DNA of 64,000 bases, taken from Alphaproteobacteria bacterium (lineage in GTDB: Bacteria; Pseudomonadota; Alphaproteobacteria; Micropepsales; Micropepsaceae). A model generated the notes under the pieces. That model worked only from the letters and a program-made list of their open reading frames with translations. It did not search any database and was not told the DNA's origin. The DNA lies in NCBI GenBank assembly GCA_017983635.1, contig JAGOBA010000003.1, positions 248,001 through 312,000 on the forward strand, read 5' to 3'. A program made the position numbers and the translations under genes. This document shows positions 21,529-30,111 of the stretch, one piece after another (position 1 is the stretch's first letter; each line of letters opens with the position of its first letter).

Positions 21529-21542
21529 TTGATCTGTCTCAA
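21529..21542. promoter_or_regulatory. Imperfect Crp/Fnr-type site
   Basis: TTGATCTGTCTCAA has a perfect left half-site and one mismatch in the right (CTCAA). At -41.5 it would fit rightward transcription from about 21577, towards the broken glutamine amidotransferase at 21635, better than the leftward HlyD gene, whose start would then be leaderless. Confidence 0.4.
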
Positions 21543-21634
21543 GCCTCTGTGATCACCAATCTTCGAGTAAGCTTGATCTCGCGCCGCCGCCCGTGCTGCC
21601 GTCGGCGCGCCGTGGAAGCGGAGTTTGCGAGCGA

Positions 21635-21830
21635 ATGTGCGAACTCTTTGGCCTAAGTGCGACCGGAGCTGGTCGACGGGCGGCTTTCGCTCCGCCAGCT
21701 TGCCCGGCACGGCCGCGAGATCGATCAGTGCAGCGACGGTTGAGGCATCGCGTTCGCCGACGGTCGCGATTTTCGCACTTCCAAGGAGGCCGCCAATGTT
21801 GGCTCAAGCTGCCGTTAATCTGGGGGGTGC
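21635..21830 (+). pseudogene. Broken class II glutamine amidotransferase (YafJ-like)
   Basis: The frame from the ATG at 21635 begins MCELFGLSATG, the family N-terminus with catalytic Cys2. After a one-base shift near 21667 it continues VDGRLSLRQLARHG, then SDG-stop-GIAFADGRDF and SKEAANVGSS, where the conserved DGWG tryptophan codon has become TGA. This tracks the intact homolog at 30112 (VDVKLSLGALARHG, DGWGVAFGDGKDF, FKEAGPAWNS) residue by residue. The rest of the gene is gone or unreadable before the LuxR gene end at 21885. Two lesions plus truncation make it a pseudogene. Confidence 0.75.
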
Positions 21831-21884
21831 ACAGCGCAGAACACTGATCCACCTCAGTGACGAGCTCCGCCTCCGAAGACGACA

Positions 21885-22604
21885 CTACTTACTGACGAGA
21901 TCCGGCCGTTCACGCATGAGCTTGGTGACGGCTTGGATCCGTGTCGCGACGTTGAGCTTCACCTTGGCGTTGTGGACGTGAAACCGCACTGTGCGCGCCG
22001 ATACCGAAAGAATGCGCGCGACCTCTTGATCGGTCTTACCCCTCGCAACCCAACGCAGGCACTCGACTTCGCGCAAGGTTAGCGCGAACGCGTTGACACC
22101 CGCCGCACCGGATCCGACCTCCTTCGATCTCTGCCAGCCGGCGTGCACAGCGAGCTTCAACGCGTCGCGCGCCAACGGACTCAGGACGGGTCTGAGTCCG
22201 GTCAACGTGGCCATCGCAACCACTTGATGCCCCTCTTGCACGGGCACGATCAAGCCGTTCAGTTCCGGAATCGGCAACGGGTGTTGCGCATCACGCGTTC
22301 GCTTCAAGCCGAACCCCAAGGACATCGATATCTCAAAGGGTTCACGGGTGCCCCGGGCGCGCGTGACCAACGGGTGCGATGAAAAGTCTCCCGCACGGTC
22401 AAGGCGCCGGAGCAGCGCTTGAGGCGCATCGGTGCAGATTACCGCTTCGCGAATGCGCGGCGTTGGCTTTCGAAGGTCGAAGAACGACACCCGGCTCAGT
22501 CCAAAACCGACGGCATATTGCTTGAGCAACGTACAAATCGCCGTGAAGCTTGCAGCCGTCGACAGTCGACCGAGCAACTCGCCCAATTCGATGAACGCAT
22601 CCAC
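21885..22604 (-). CDS. LuxR-family regulator with N-terminal sensor domain
   Basis: 239 aa. The C-terminal LuxR/GerE helix-turn-helix (~172-235) reads LTLREVECLRWVARGKTDQE, then ILSVSARTVRFHVHNAKVKL. The N-terminal ~160 residues have the size and position of an autoinducer-binding (GAF-like) domain, but I cannot confirm the acyl-homoserine-lactone contact residues. No luxI-type synthase is visible in the window, so it may be an orphan (solo) receptor or respond to another ligand. Confidence 0.85.
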   Translation of the reverse strand: MDAFIELGELLGRLSTAASFTAICTLLKQYAVGFGLSRVSFFDLRKPTPRIREAVICTDAPQALLRRLDRAGDFSSHPLVTRARGTREPFEISMSLGFGLKRTRDAQHPLPIPELNGLIVPVQEGHQVVAMATLTGLRPVLSPLARDALKLAVHAGWQRSKEVGSGAAGVNAFALTLREVECLRWVARGKTDQEVARILSVSARTVRFHVHNAKVKLNVATRIQAVTKLMRERPDLVSK

Positions 22605-22747
22605 CCAATCTGTCCTGACCTTGAGTAGCCAGCACTCCGACGACCCGGCCGAACTTGAAACGGCCAGAATTATTTTCGCGACTCATGTTGAGGCGCTGGG
22701 GTCAAACGGACCGGCAATTGCTTTCAGATGACACAAGCGGCAGGCTG

Positions 22748-22880
22748 TTACGACTGACGCCTTCGACAGCCTGCCGTGATGTCGCTGCCGAGCAACGAGG
22801 CAATCTCCTCAGGCGTGAGCACGAATTCCGGCATCTGCTTTTCACCTTTGTGGCCGACCAGAATGCCTTCGGCGAACGCT
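22748..22880 (-). pseudogene. C-terminal fragment of a small c-type cytochrome
   Basis: In the 347 bp between the LuxR and RND genes the leftward frame reads AFAEGILVGHKGEKQMPEF followed by VLTPEEIASLLG. This matches the last third of small cytochromes c (EAxAEGIxxGHxxMPEFxLxPxEIxDLIxYL), with the axial Met in MPEF. No CxxCH motif or N-terminus remains upstream. It is therefore a short remnant directly 3' of the RND gene. Called from pattern only. Confidence 0.45.
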
Positions 22881-22951
22881 TCGGCGGCAAAACGAGCCCT
22901 TTGCCGACGACCGTGTCGAACGTGATCAAGGGACACCGCGGGCCTCGCTCG

Positions 22952-25900
22952 CTATGTTCGCAAGGCTTGCGTGTCGAGGTCGAGGTGCCGCACCTCGGCC
23001 ACGTCGTCTCGAAGTGCGACATAGATCGCCGGTATGACCAGCAGCGTCAGAAGGGTCGACGATGCCAGGCCGAACAGCAGCGAGATCGCCAGACCCTGGA
23101 AGATCGGGTCGGTCAAGATCACCGCCGCGCCGATCATCGCGGCCAGCGCCGTCAGCAGGATCGGCTTGAAACGGATCGCGCCCGCCTCCAGCAGCACGTC
23201 GCGCAAGGCACGTCCGGGCGTGCGACCGTGGCGGATGAAATCGGTCAGCAGAATGGAGTTGCGCACGATAATGCCCGCGAGCGCGATGAACCCGATCATC
23301 GAGGTCGCCGTGAACGGTGCACCGAACAGCGCGTGCCCGATCACGATGCCGATCAACGTCAGCGGGATCGGCGTCAGGATGACAAGCGGCAGCTTGAAGC
23401 TTTTGAACTGCGCCACGACGAGAACGTATATCCCCAAAAGTGCGACCATGAACGCCGCCCCCATATCGCGAAAAGTCACATAGGTAATCTCCCACTCGCC
23501 GTCCCACAGCAGAGAGGGTTTGGACTCGTCCTCCGGCTGTCCGTAAAGGCGTATCGTCGGCTTCGCCAAAGCGCCCCAGTCGTGCGCGTCGACGGCAGCG
23601 CCCACGTCGAGCATCCCGTAGATCGGCGCTTCATAAGTTCCGGCGAGCTCGGCGGTCACCATTTCGGCGAACCGCCCGTCGCGCCGGAACAACGGCAACG
23701 AGCCGGCCTCGCGTTCAGCGTGCATCACTTCGCCCAGTTCGATCGTCTTCGCGCCCTGCGCCGTTCGCAGCACGGCGACCGGCGTGGCCGTCAATTTCGC
23801 ATTCCACGACAGATCGCTGCGGGGCAGACGCACCGAAATCTCAAGCGGGTTGCGCCCCTCGCCGCGATGCGAATAGCCGACCACCGTCCCAGTCAGCAAC
23901 GCGGCAACCGAATCCGAAACGTCTTGCTCCTTGAGCGCGAAAAACTCCAAGGCGTCACGCTTGATCGTCAGACGCAGCCGCGGCCGCGGCACGCCGTAGG
24001 AATCGTCGACATCCACGATATAGGGCACGCTCCTGAACAGCCGCTTCGTTTCCTCGGCGACGGCGCGCCGCGTTGCGGCGTCCGGTCCATAAATCTCGGC
24101 GAGCAGCGTCGCGATCACCGGCGGACCCGGCGGAACCTCGACCACTTTCACGACCGCTCCGGCGGGCAGTTTCAACGCCGCCAGCCGCGTGCGCAGATCG
24201 AGCGCGATGTCGTGGCTGACGCGCGCGCGATCGTCCTTGGGCTTCAAATTCACCTGCAGATCGCCGAGCTCGGGACGCTGGCGGAAATAATAATGGCGCA
24301 CCAGCCCGTTGAAGTTGAACGGCGCCGCCGTGCCGGCATAGGCTTGCACCGACGTCACCTCGGGCAGCGTTTTGACGATCTCGGCTGCTTCCAGCAGCGT
24401 GCGCTCGCTCGCCTCCAGCGTCGCGCCTTCCGGCAAGTCGACCACGACTTGAAGCTCGGACTTGTTGTCGAACGGCAAGAGCTTCACCGTCACCGTCTTC
24501 GTGGCGAATAACAGACAGGCCACCAGCGTGACGACGCCGACCGAAATCAAGAAGATCCACGCGCGTTTGCGTGTCCGGATGACAGGCTCGGCCACGCGGC
24601 GATAAAGCCGCCCCAGCGGGCCTTCGCCGTGCGCCGCTTCGTGCGCGTGCGAGCCCGCTTTCGAGGCGAATTTCGTCATCAGCCACGGTGCCAACACGAC
24701 GGCGACGAAAAACGAGAACAGCATCGCCGCCGACGCGTTGGCCGGGATGGGCGCCATGTAAGGTCCCATGAGCCCGGAGACGAACATCATCGGCAAAAGT
24801 GCGGCCACCACTGTCAGTGTCGCGATGATCGTGGGGTTGCCGACCTCGGCGACGGCCTCCACCGCCGCCTGGACGCGCGGGCGCCCGTCGCGCATCGCCC
24901 AATGGCGCGCCACGTTCTCGATGATGACGATGGCGTCATCGACCAGAATGCCGATCGAGAAAATCAGGGCGAACAGGCTGACGCGGTTGATCGTGTAGCC
25001 CATCAGATTGGCGGCGAACAGCGTCAGCATGATCGTCGTGGGAATGACGACCGCGGTCACCATCGCCTCGCGCCAACCGATGGCGATCGCGATCAGGATG
25101 ACGATCGAAATCGTCGCCAGACCCAGATGAAACAGCAGCTCGTTCGCCTTGTCGTTCGCCGTCAAGCCGTAGTTGCGCGTGATCGTGGCGTCGAGACTAT
25201 TGGGGATCAGCGGCCCCTTCAGCGCCGCGATGCGGTCGACGACGCGCTGCGAAATCGTCACCGCGTTGGCGCCCGACCGCTTGGCGATGGCAAGACTGAT
25301 CGCGGGCACCGTCGTCCATTTCCCGTCGGCACCGCGCGCCAGCGACCAAACGCGCGCATCGTCGCTCCGCGGCGCCTGCACGACGGTGGCGACGTCCTTG
25401 ACGTAGACGGCGCGCCCGTCCGCCGCCGTTACGGTCAGAAGTCCGATTTCCTCCGCCCCCGCCAGCGTGCGCCCAGCTATCGTCGAAACCGCGTTGTCGC
25501 GCTCGCGCAACGTGGTCAGAGGAAACGCTCTATTCGCGTCGCGCACCGCCGAAATCAACGAACCGAGCGGCACGCCGTAAAGCGCCAGCCGACCCGGGTC
25601 GGGCTCGACACGAATCTCCTGCGGCCGGCCGCCGACGAGAAAACTCAAGCCCACGTCCTCGACCTTCGCCAGTTCCGAGCGCAACTCGTCCGCGACGTCG
25701 AACAGCGCCTGGTCTGTCCAACGGTCGGCCGTTTCAGCCTTCGGCGTCAGGGTGACGACCACGATCGGCACGTCGTTGATCCCGCGCGCCACGATCAGGG
25801 GCTCGGGAATGCCGGCCGGGATACGGTCATAGTTGGCACGGATTTTTTCGTGGACGCGCACGATGGCATCGTCCGGATCGACCCCCACCTTGAAACGCGC

Positions 25901-26191
25901 CGTCACCAGAACGCGGTCGTCTTCGGTTTGGCTGTAGATGTGCTCGACCTGATCGATGCTTTTGACGATCGCCTCGAGCGGCTTGCTGATCAGCTCGATC
26001 GCGTCGACCGCCCGCACCCCGTCGGCGCGCACCGAAATGTCGACCAGCGGCACGCTGATTTGCGGCTCCTCCTCGCGCGGGATGGAAATCACCGCCAGAA
26101 GGCCAAGCGCCAGCGCGGCCAAAAGAAACAAAGGCGTAAGCGGCGAGCCGATCGTGGCTCGCGTCAGCCTGCCCGACAGCCCGAGGTTCAC
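22952..26191 (-). CDS. RND efflux transporter, inner-membrane pump
   Basis: 1079 aa, the size of AcrB/CzcA-type pumps. Twelve helices in the usual 1+5+1+5 pattern with two large periplasmic loops. Motifs include VSLFALIFSIGILVDDAIVI (TM4 with the proton-relay Asp pair) and PREEEPQISVPLVDI after the first helix. The latter resembles the branch of hydrophobe/sulfur-compound RND pumps often found without their own outer-membrane channel. It overlaps the adaptor gene by 4 bp and lies in the ArsR/rhodanese operon, hinting at sulfide or metal(loid) control; the substrate is unknown. Confidence 0.93.
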   Translation of the reverse strand: MNLGLSGRLTRATIGSPLTPLFLLAALALGLLAVISIPREEEPQISVPLVDISVRADGVRAVDAIELISKPLEAIVKSIDQVEHIYSQTEDDRVLVTARFKVGVDPDDAIVRVHEKIRANYDRIPAGIPEPLIVARGINDVPIVVVTLTPKAETADRWTDQALFDVADELRSELAKVEDVGLSFLVGGRPQEIRVEPDPGRLALYGVPLGSLISAVRDANRAFPLTTLRERDNAVSTIAGRTLAGAEEIGLLTVTAADGRAVYVKDVATVVQAPRSDDARVWSLARGADGKWTTVPAISLAIAKRSGANAVTISQRVVDRIAALKGPLIPNSLDATITRNYGLTANDKANELLFHLGLATISIVILIAIAIGWREAMVTAVVIPTTIMLTLFAANLMGYTINRVSLFALIFSIGILVDDAIVIIENVARHWAMRDGRPRVQAAVEAVAEVGNPTIIATLTVVAALLPMMFVSGLMGPYMAPIPANASAAMLFSFFVAVVLAPWLMTKFASKAGSHAHEAAHGEGPLGRLYRRVAEPVIRTRKRAWIFLISVGVVTLVACLLFATKTVTVKLLPFDNKSELQVVVDLPEGATLEASERTLLEAAEIVKTLPEVTSVQAYAGTAAPFNFNGLVRHYYFRQRPELGDLQVNLKPKDDRARVSHDIALDLRTRLAALKLPAGAVVKVVEVPPGPPVIATLLAEIYGPDAATRRAVAEETKRLFRSVPYIVDVDDSYGVPRPRLRLTIKRDALEFFALKEQDVSDSVAALLTGTVVGYSHRGEGRNPLEISVRLPRSDLSWNAKLTATPVAVLRTAQGAKTIELGEVMHAEREAGSLPLFRRDGRFAEMVTAELAGTYEAPIYGMLDVGAAVDAHDWGALAKPTIRLYGQPEDESKPSLLWDGEWEITYVTFRDMGAAFMVALLGIYVLVVAQFKSFKLPLVILTPIPLTLIGIVIGHALFGAPFTATSMIGFIALAGIIVRNSILLTDFIRHGRTPGRALRDVLLEAGAIRFKPILLTALAAMIGAAVILTDPIFQGLAISLLFGLASSTLLTLLVIPAIYVALRDDVAEVRHLDLDTQALRT

Positions 26192-27213
26192 AGCGTCACC
26201 AGTTTTCCGTCCGGCCGGATAATCGTATCGCCCGGCTTGAGACCAGACAATATCTCGATCCCGTCCGGCACGCCCTCCACGTCGATGTGCTGTCCGCGTT
26301 GCACCGGAATGTCGAGCGCGCCGCCTTTGCCGGCCAGACTCACATAGTCGACGCCGAAACGCGTGGTGACGAAGTCTTGCGGTACGACGATGGCGCGCCG
26401 TTCGCCGGCCGCGATCAAGACGCGCACGCGCTCGCCCACAAAGCCCGAGCCGAGACCCGCGGCTTCAAGATCGGCGGTCACTCGCCCATTGCGTATTTCG
26501 GGATAAATCTCTCTCACGCGCGCCGCCACGTCGCGCCCATCGACCGCGCCGCCCTCGCCGACGAGACGCACCGCATCGCCCTTTTTCAGGCCCCGCGCCT
26601 CGCGCTCCGGAACTTCGATGCGCACGACAGCGTCGTTCGTGGCGACCACCGCGATCACGTCGCCCGCCATCACCACGGCGCCCGCAGGCACCGAGGCGCG
26701 CACCACCCTGCCCGCCGCCGGCGCCAGAACCTTGCCTTGTCCCACTTGCTCGCTGACGACCGCTTGCGACGCGACCGCTGCCTTCCAAGCCGACTCGGCC
26801 GACTTCGCCGCCGCGACCGCTTGGTCGAGCCGCGCCTTCGAATAGAATCCCTTGTCGAAAACGGTTTTCACCCGCGCCAAATCCGCTTCCGCCCGATCGC
26901 GCTCGGCTTTCAGCGCGCCGGCCTGCGCTTGGCGCGCCTGAACTTCCAGCGCGTTTTTCTGATCGGCGATGACGGCGAGCGTCTGTCCCTTCGTCACCGT
27001 ATCGCCTTCGCGCACCCGAAGCTCCGTCAGCGTGCCGGCGATGCGCGCGCGCGCCTCGCCCATGTCGCGCGTTGTCAGCGTCGCGGCCACCATTTTGTAG
27101 TCCGGCACCGTGCGTTCCTGAACCGCGTGCGTTTCCGCGGCGCGGCCGGCCGACGTCAGCGCCAGCACCGCGATGAACGCGGCGGCCGCTGCCTTGACCG
27201 AAAGCTTTCTCAT
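26188..27213 (-). CDS. RND periplasmic adaptor (membrane fusion protein)
   Basis: 341 aa. Signal peptide (AFIAVLALTSAGRAAE), lipoyl half-motifs (LRVREGDTVTKGQTLAVIAD and VLAPAAGRVVRASVPAGAVV) around a coiled hairpin, then barrel domains. The ATG at 27213 follows GGAGGCGGTAAC, a strong ribosome site; the frame is open much further upstream but overlaps the rhodanese gene there. It pairs with the pump downstream. Confidence 0.92.
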   Translation of the reverse strand: MRKLSVKAAAAAFIAVLALTSAGRAAETHAVQERTVPDYKMVAATLTTRDMGEARARIAGTLTELRVREGDTVTKGQTLAVIADQKNALEVQARQAQAGALKAERDRAEADLARVKTVFDKGFYSKARLDQAVAAAKSAESAWKAAVASQAVVSEQVGQGKVLAPAAGRVVRASVPAGAVVMAGDVIAVVATNDAVVRIEVPEREARGLKKGDAVRLVGEGGAVDGRDVAARVREIYPEIRNGRVTADLEAAGLGSGFVGERVRVLIAAGERRAIVVPQDFVTTRFGVDYVSLAGKGGALDIPVQRGQHIDVEGVPDGIEILSGLKPGDTIIRPDGKLVTL

Positions 27214-27248
27214 GTTACCGCCTCCACGTTGCGGCCGGCCGGGCCGGC

Positions 27249-27602
27249 TCAGCGTCTGTCCTGCACTTGTCCGGTTCCGGGATCGATCGCCACCGTTGCG
27301 AAACCGGCCTGTTTCCACGCCGCAATACCGCCCGACAAATGCGCGTTGTGCGCCAAGCCTGCAGCCGCGCACTGCGCCACGGCCGTGGCGGAGCGTTTGC
27401 CCGAACCGCACTGAAACACGATCTTGCGCTTGTGCGCCTCGGGAAGAGCGTACGCATCGAACGTCGACAGCGGAAACAGCAGCGCGCCGTGGATGCGCTC
27501 GGCCGCGAACTCCTGCGGTTCGCGAACGTCGATCAGCACGATCGTCCGGTCCGCCAGTCCCTTCCTCACCTCTTCCGCTTCCCAATGATGAATCTTGCTC
27601 AT
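27249..27602 (-). CDS. Rhodanese-domain sulfurtransferase
   Basis: 117 aa single-domain rhodanese. Conserved VLIDVREPQEFAAERIHGAL and the active-site loop VFQCGSGKRSATA with the catalytic Cys that carries the persulfide; ends with GGIAAWKQAG. The ATG at 27602 overlaps the ArsR stop (4 bp), so it is the second gene of the regulator's operon. Likely moves sulfane sulfur produced by the divergent sulfide:quinone oxidoreductase. Confidence 0.9.
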   Translation of the reverse strand: MSKIHHWEAEEVRKGLADRTIVLIDVREPQEFAAERIHGALLFPLSTFDAYALPEAHKRKIVFQCGSGKRSATAVAQCAAAGLAHNAHLSGGIAAWKQAGFATVAIDPGTGQVQDRR

Positions 27603-27979
27603 CCGCGCACCTTTCTTGCAGAACTTTGCTTTGCAGATTCGCCGCGCCCCGAACGCCCGACGCCTTCGCACAGCGTCGCCGGCGAACAGAAATGTCTGTA
27701 AAGCGCGTCGACCACCGAACGGGCGACTGGACTGCCGATCGAATAGAAGATCGTTTGCCCCTCGCGGCGCGTGCGCACGATCCCGTCCTTGCGCAACAGC
27801 GCCAAATGCTGCGACGCCGTCGAATCGCGAATGCCCAGCGCCTGCGCCAAGTCGCCGACCGGCCGCTCGCCGTCGATCAGCTGACACACCAGCATCAGCC
27901 GGTGTCGGTTGGCGAGCGCCTTGAGGAATTCGCTGGCGTCGTCCGCCGCGGCTTCCATGTGTTTCGCATTGATAGTCAT
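27599..27979 (-). CDS. ArsR-family repressor, BigR/SqrR-type persulfide sensor
   Basis: 126 aa winged-helix protein (FLKALANRHRLMLVCQL, then DSTASQHLALLRKDGIV). Cysteines at positions 32 and 98 are 66 residues apart, the same spacing as the redox pair of BigR (C42/C108) and SqrR (C41/C107), which form a sulfur bridge on sensing persulfide. An extra Cys lies at 104. I chose the ATG at 27979 over a longer frame because it gives the normal family N-terminus and sits just behind an inverted-repeat operator. Confidence 0.9.
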   Translation of the reverse strand: MTINAKHMEAAADDASEFLKALANRHRLMLVCQLIDGERPVGDLAQALGIRDSTASQHLALLRKDGIVRTRREGQTIFYSIGSPVARSVVDALYRHFCSPATLCEGVGRSGRGESAKQSSARKVRG

Positions 27980-27985
27980 ACTTTC

Positions 27986-28009
27986 ATATCTACGCACATT
28001 CGCATATAT
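27986..28009. promoter_or_regulatory. Putative ArsR (BigR-like) operator
   Basis: Imperfect AT-rich inverted repeat, half-sites ATATCTACG and CGCATATAT separated by 6 bases, 7 bp upstream of the arsR ATG. BigR-family operators are similar AT-rich palindromes at the regulator's own promoter. It also lies in the promoter region of the divergent SQR operon. Confidence 0.6.
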
Positions 28010-28076
28010 TGTCAATGCCGCCGCTCGCAGAAGCCCGCGTTTGCACGGTAAATGAGCGAAATTTGCGTGTCGCGCC

Positions 28077-28090
28077 CTGACCCACGTCAA
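28077..28090. promoter_or_regulatory. Crp/Fnr-type site before the SQR operon
   Basis: CTGACCCACGTCAA is one base off the TTGAC-N4-GTCAA palindrome. At -41.5 it predicts a start near 28125 and a 26-nt leader containing GAAGGAGA before the ATG at 28151, a good fit. Inferred. Confidence 0.5.
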
Positions 28091-28150
28091 GTTCGCCCCT
28101 CGAAATCAAGGGCAGAATTCGGGTCTGCACCCGCCGCGAAGGAGAACACC

Positions 28151-29422
28151 ATGGCCAGTATCGTCGTTCTGGGAGCCGGCCTCGGCGGCACGCTGATGGC
28201 CTATGAATTGAAAACCCAGCTGCGCGAGGGCGACAAGCTCACCGTCGTCGGCCAAGGACAGACCTATCATTTCGTGCCCTCGAACCCATGGGTGGCGGTC
28301 GATTGGCGCAAACGCGAATCCATCGAGGTCGATCTGGCGCCGATCTTCACGAAGAAGGGCATCGACTTCGTAACCTGCGGCGCAAAGAAAGTCGTTCCCG
28401 CCGAAAACCGCATCGAACTGGAGAACGGAACGTCGCTCCCTTACGATTACCTCGTCGTCGCCACGGGTCCCGATCTCGCCTTCGACGAAATCGAAGGCCT
28501 TGGACCCAACGGGCACACGCAATCGATCTGCCATGTCGATCACGCGGAGAAAGCGCAACAGGCGTTCGCCGCCTTCGTCAAGACTCCGGGACCGATCGTC
28601 GTCGGCGCCGTGCAAGGCGCGTCGTGTTACGGCCCTGCCTATGAGTTCGCTTTCATCCTCGACACCGAACTGCGCCGCCGCAGACTCCGCGACCGTGTGC
28701 CGATGACCTTCGTCACCCCCGAACCCTACATCGGCCATCTGGGTCTTGACGGTGTCGGCGACACGAAATCGATGCTCGAAAGCGAACTGCGCGATCGCCA
28801 TATCAAATGGATCGTGAATGCCCGCGTGACGAAGGTCGAAGCCGGCAAGATGTTCGTCGAAGAGGTCAACGACGACGCGACCACGAAGGCCGCGCACGAG
28901 CTTCCCTTCTCTTATTCCATGTTGCTTCCGGCGTTCCGGGGCGTACCAGCGGTGCGCGGCATTGAGGGTTTGACCAATCCGCGCGGCTTCATTCTGGCCG
29001 ACAAGACGCAACGTAATCCGAAATTCCCGAACGTCTTCTCGATCGGCGTGTGCGTCGCAATTCCGCCGGTCGGCAAGACGCCGCTGCCCGTCGGCGTGCC
29101 GAAGACCGGCTTCATGATCGAATCCATGGTCACGGCGACGGCGCTCAACATCGGCGCGCTGCTGCGCGGTCAACCCGCGACGCGCGAGCCGACCTGGAAC
29201 GCGGTCTGCCTCGCAGATTTCGGCGACGGCGGCGTCGCCTTCGTCGCTCAACCGCAGATTCCGCCGCGCAACGTCAACTGGTCGGCGCGCGGCAAGTGGG
29301 TACATTACGCCAAGATCGGCTTCGAAAAATTCTTCCTGCACAAACTGCGCAGCGGCGTCAGCGAACCCTTCTACGAAAAATTCGTCATGGATGCGTTGGG
29401 CATCCACAAACTAAGAGCGTGA
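28151..29422 (+). CDS. sqr: Sulfide:quinone oxidoreductase
   Basis: Flavoprotein that oxidises sulfide to sulfane sulfur and reduces the quinone pool at the inner membrane. 423 aa from an ATG behind GAAGGAGA. GAGLGGT is the FAD-binding loop. Cysteines C127, C159 (GASCYGPAYEF) and C353 (NAVCLADFGDG) fall almost exactly where the three catalytic cysteines of Acidithiobacillus SQR lie (128/160/356). Ends with an amphipathic FEKFFLHKLRSG region suited to membrane contact. First gene of SQR-trxC-DUF2892. Confidence 0.92.
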   Translation: MASIVVLGAGLGGTLMAYELKTQLREGDKLTVVGQGQTYHFVPSNPWVAVDWRKRESIEVDLAPIFTKKGIDFVTCGAKKVVPAENRIELENGTSLPYDYLVVATGPDLAFDEIEGLGPNGHTQSICHVDHAEKAQQAFAAFVKTPGPIVVGAVQGASCYGPAYEFAFILDTELRRRRLRDRVPMTFVTPEPYIGHLGLDGVGDTKSMLESELRDRHIKWIVNARVTKVEAGKMFVEEVNDDATTKAAHELPFSYSMLLPAFRGVPAVRGIEGLTNPRGFILADKTQRNPKFPNVFSIGVCVAIPPVGKTPLPVGVPKTGFMIESMVTATALNIGALLRGQPATREPTWNAVCLADFGDGGVAFVAQPQIPPRNVNWSARGKWVHYAKIGFEKFFLHKLRSGVSEPFYEKFVMDALGIHKLRA

Positions 29423-29432
29423 GACGATCCGA

Positions 29433-29903
29433 ATGACGACGGCAAAGCAACACATCGTGTGCACGGCCTGCGGCGCGATCAACGCCGCCGCGCCCGAACG
29501 CGACGCGGCGGCGGCCAAATGCGGCGTCTGCGCCGCGCGGCTGTTCGCCGGCAAACCCGCCGACGTCGACACCGCCGGGTTCGAGCGTCACACCAAGCGC
29601 GACGACATCCCTGTCCTCGTCGACGTTTGGGCGCCGTGGTGCGGACCTTGCCGCACGATGGCGCCGATGTTCCAGGCGGCGGCCCGCGAACTCGAACCGC
29701 AAGTCCGCCTCCTCAAGCTCAACGCCGACACCGCGCCCGAAATCAGCCGACGCTTCGGCATTCGCGGCATCCCCGCTCTGCTGCTTCTGCATCGCGGCCG
29801 CCTCATCGCGCAATCGGCGGGCGCGATGGACACGCACCGCATCGTCGCATGGACTCGCGCGGCGCTTTCTTCAACCCAGGAGACCGCACATGACAATCGA
29901 TAA
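29433..29903 (+). CDS. trxC: Thioredoxin 2 (zinc-binding)
   Basis: 156 aa. The N-terminal zinc ribbon has two CxxC pairs (CTACG and CGVC, residues ~10-35). The thioredoxin fold follows with active site WAPWCGPCRTMAP and the cis-Pro loop GIRGIPALLL. Ten bases after the SQR stop. In this context it may reduce persulfides or the SQR-generated polysulfide; TrxC is also a general oxidative-stress reductant. Confidence 0.93.
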   Translation: MTTAKQHIVCTACGAINAAAPERDAAAAKCGVCAARLFAGKPADVDTAGFERHTKRDDIPVLVDVWAPWCGPCRTMAPMFQAAARELEPQVRLLKLNADTAPEISRRFGIRGIPALLLLHRGRLIAQSAGAMDTHRIVAWTRAALSSTQETAHDNR

Positions 29904-30093
29904 AGCCGTACTCGTGTTCGCAGGATTCATGGTCCTGTTGTCGCTCGTCCTCACCTATTACGTGAGCCCCTGGTGGGTGCTGCTGACGATCTTCGTCGGC
30001 GTGAACCTGATCCAATCCGCCTTCACCGGCCTTTGCCCGGCGGCGATGGTGTTCAAACAACTCGGCCTGAAACCCGGCGGTTTGTTCCGCTAA
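29890..30093 (+). CDS. DUF2892 (YgaP-type) membrane protein
   Basis: 67 aa, two transmembrane helices with the family signature SPWWVLLTIFVGVNLIQSAF then TGLCPAAMVFKQLG. In other bacteria this domain is fused to rhodanese (YgaP) or encoded in BigR operons, which agrees with its place here. Starts inside the end of trxC (14-bp overlap). Confidence 0.9.
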   Translation: MTIDKAVLVFAGFMVLLSLVLTYYVSPWWVLLTIFVGVNLIQSAFTGLCPAAMVFKQLGLKPGGLFR

Positions 30094-30111
30094 GCGCAGG
30101 CGTGACGGCTC

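Noticed and set aside
21553-21885. 110-codon leftward open frame
   Set aside because: It is antisense to the broken amidotransferase, which explains the sequence better.
24629-26347. Long open frame antisense to the RND pump
   Set aside because: Arg/Asp/His-rich shadow translation with no domain; it mirrors the pump's codon usage in high-GC DNA.
28106-29407. Open frame antisense to the SQR gene
   Set aside because: Shadow of a clear SQR coding sequence, with no family similarity of its own.
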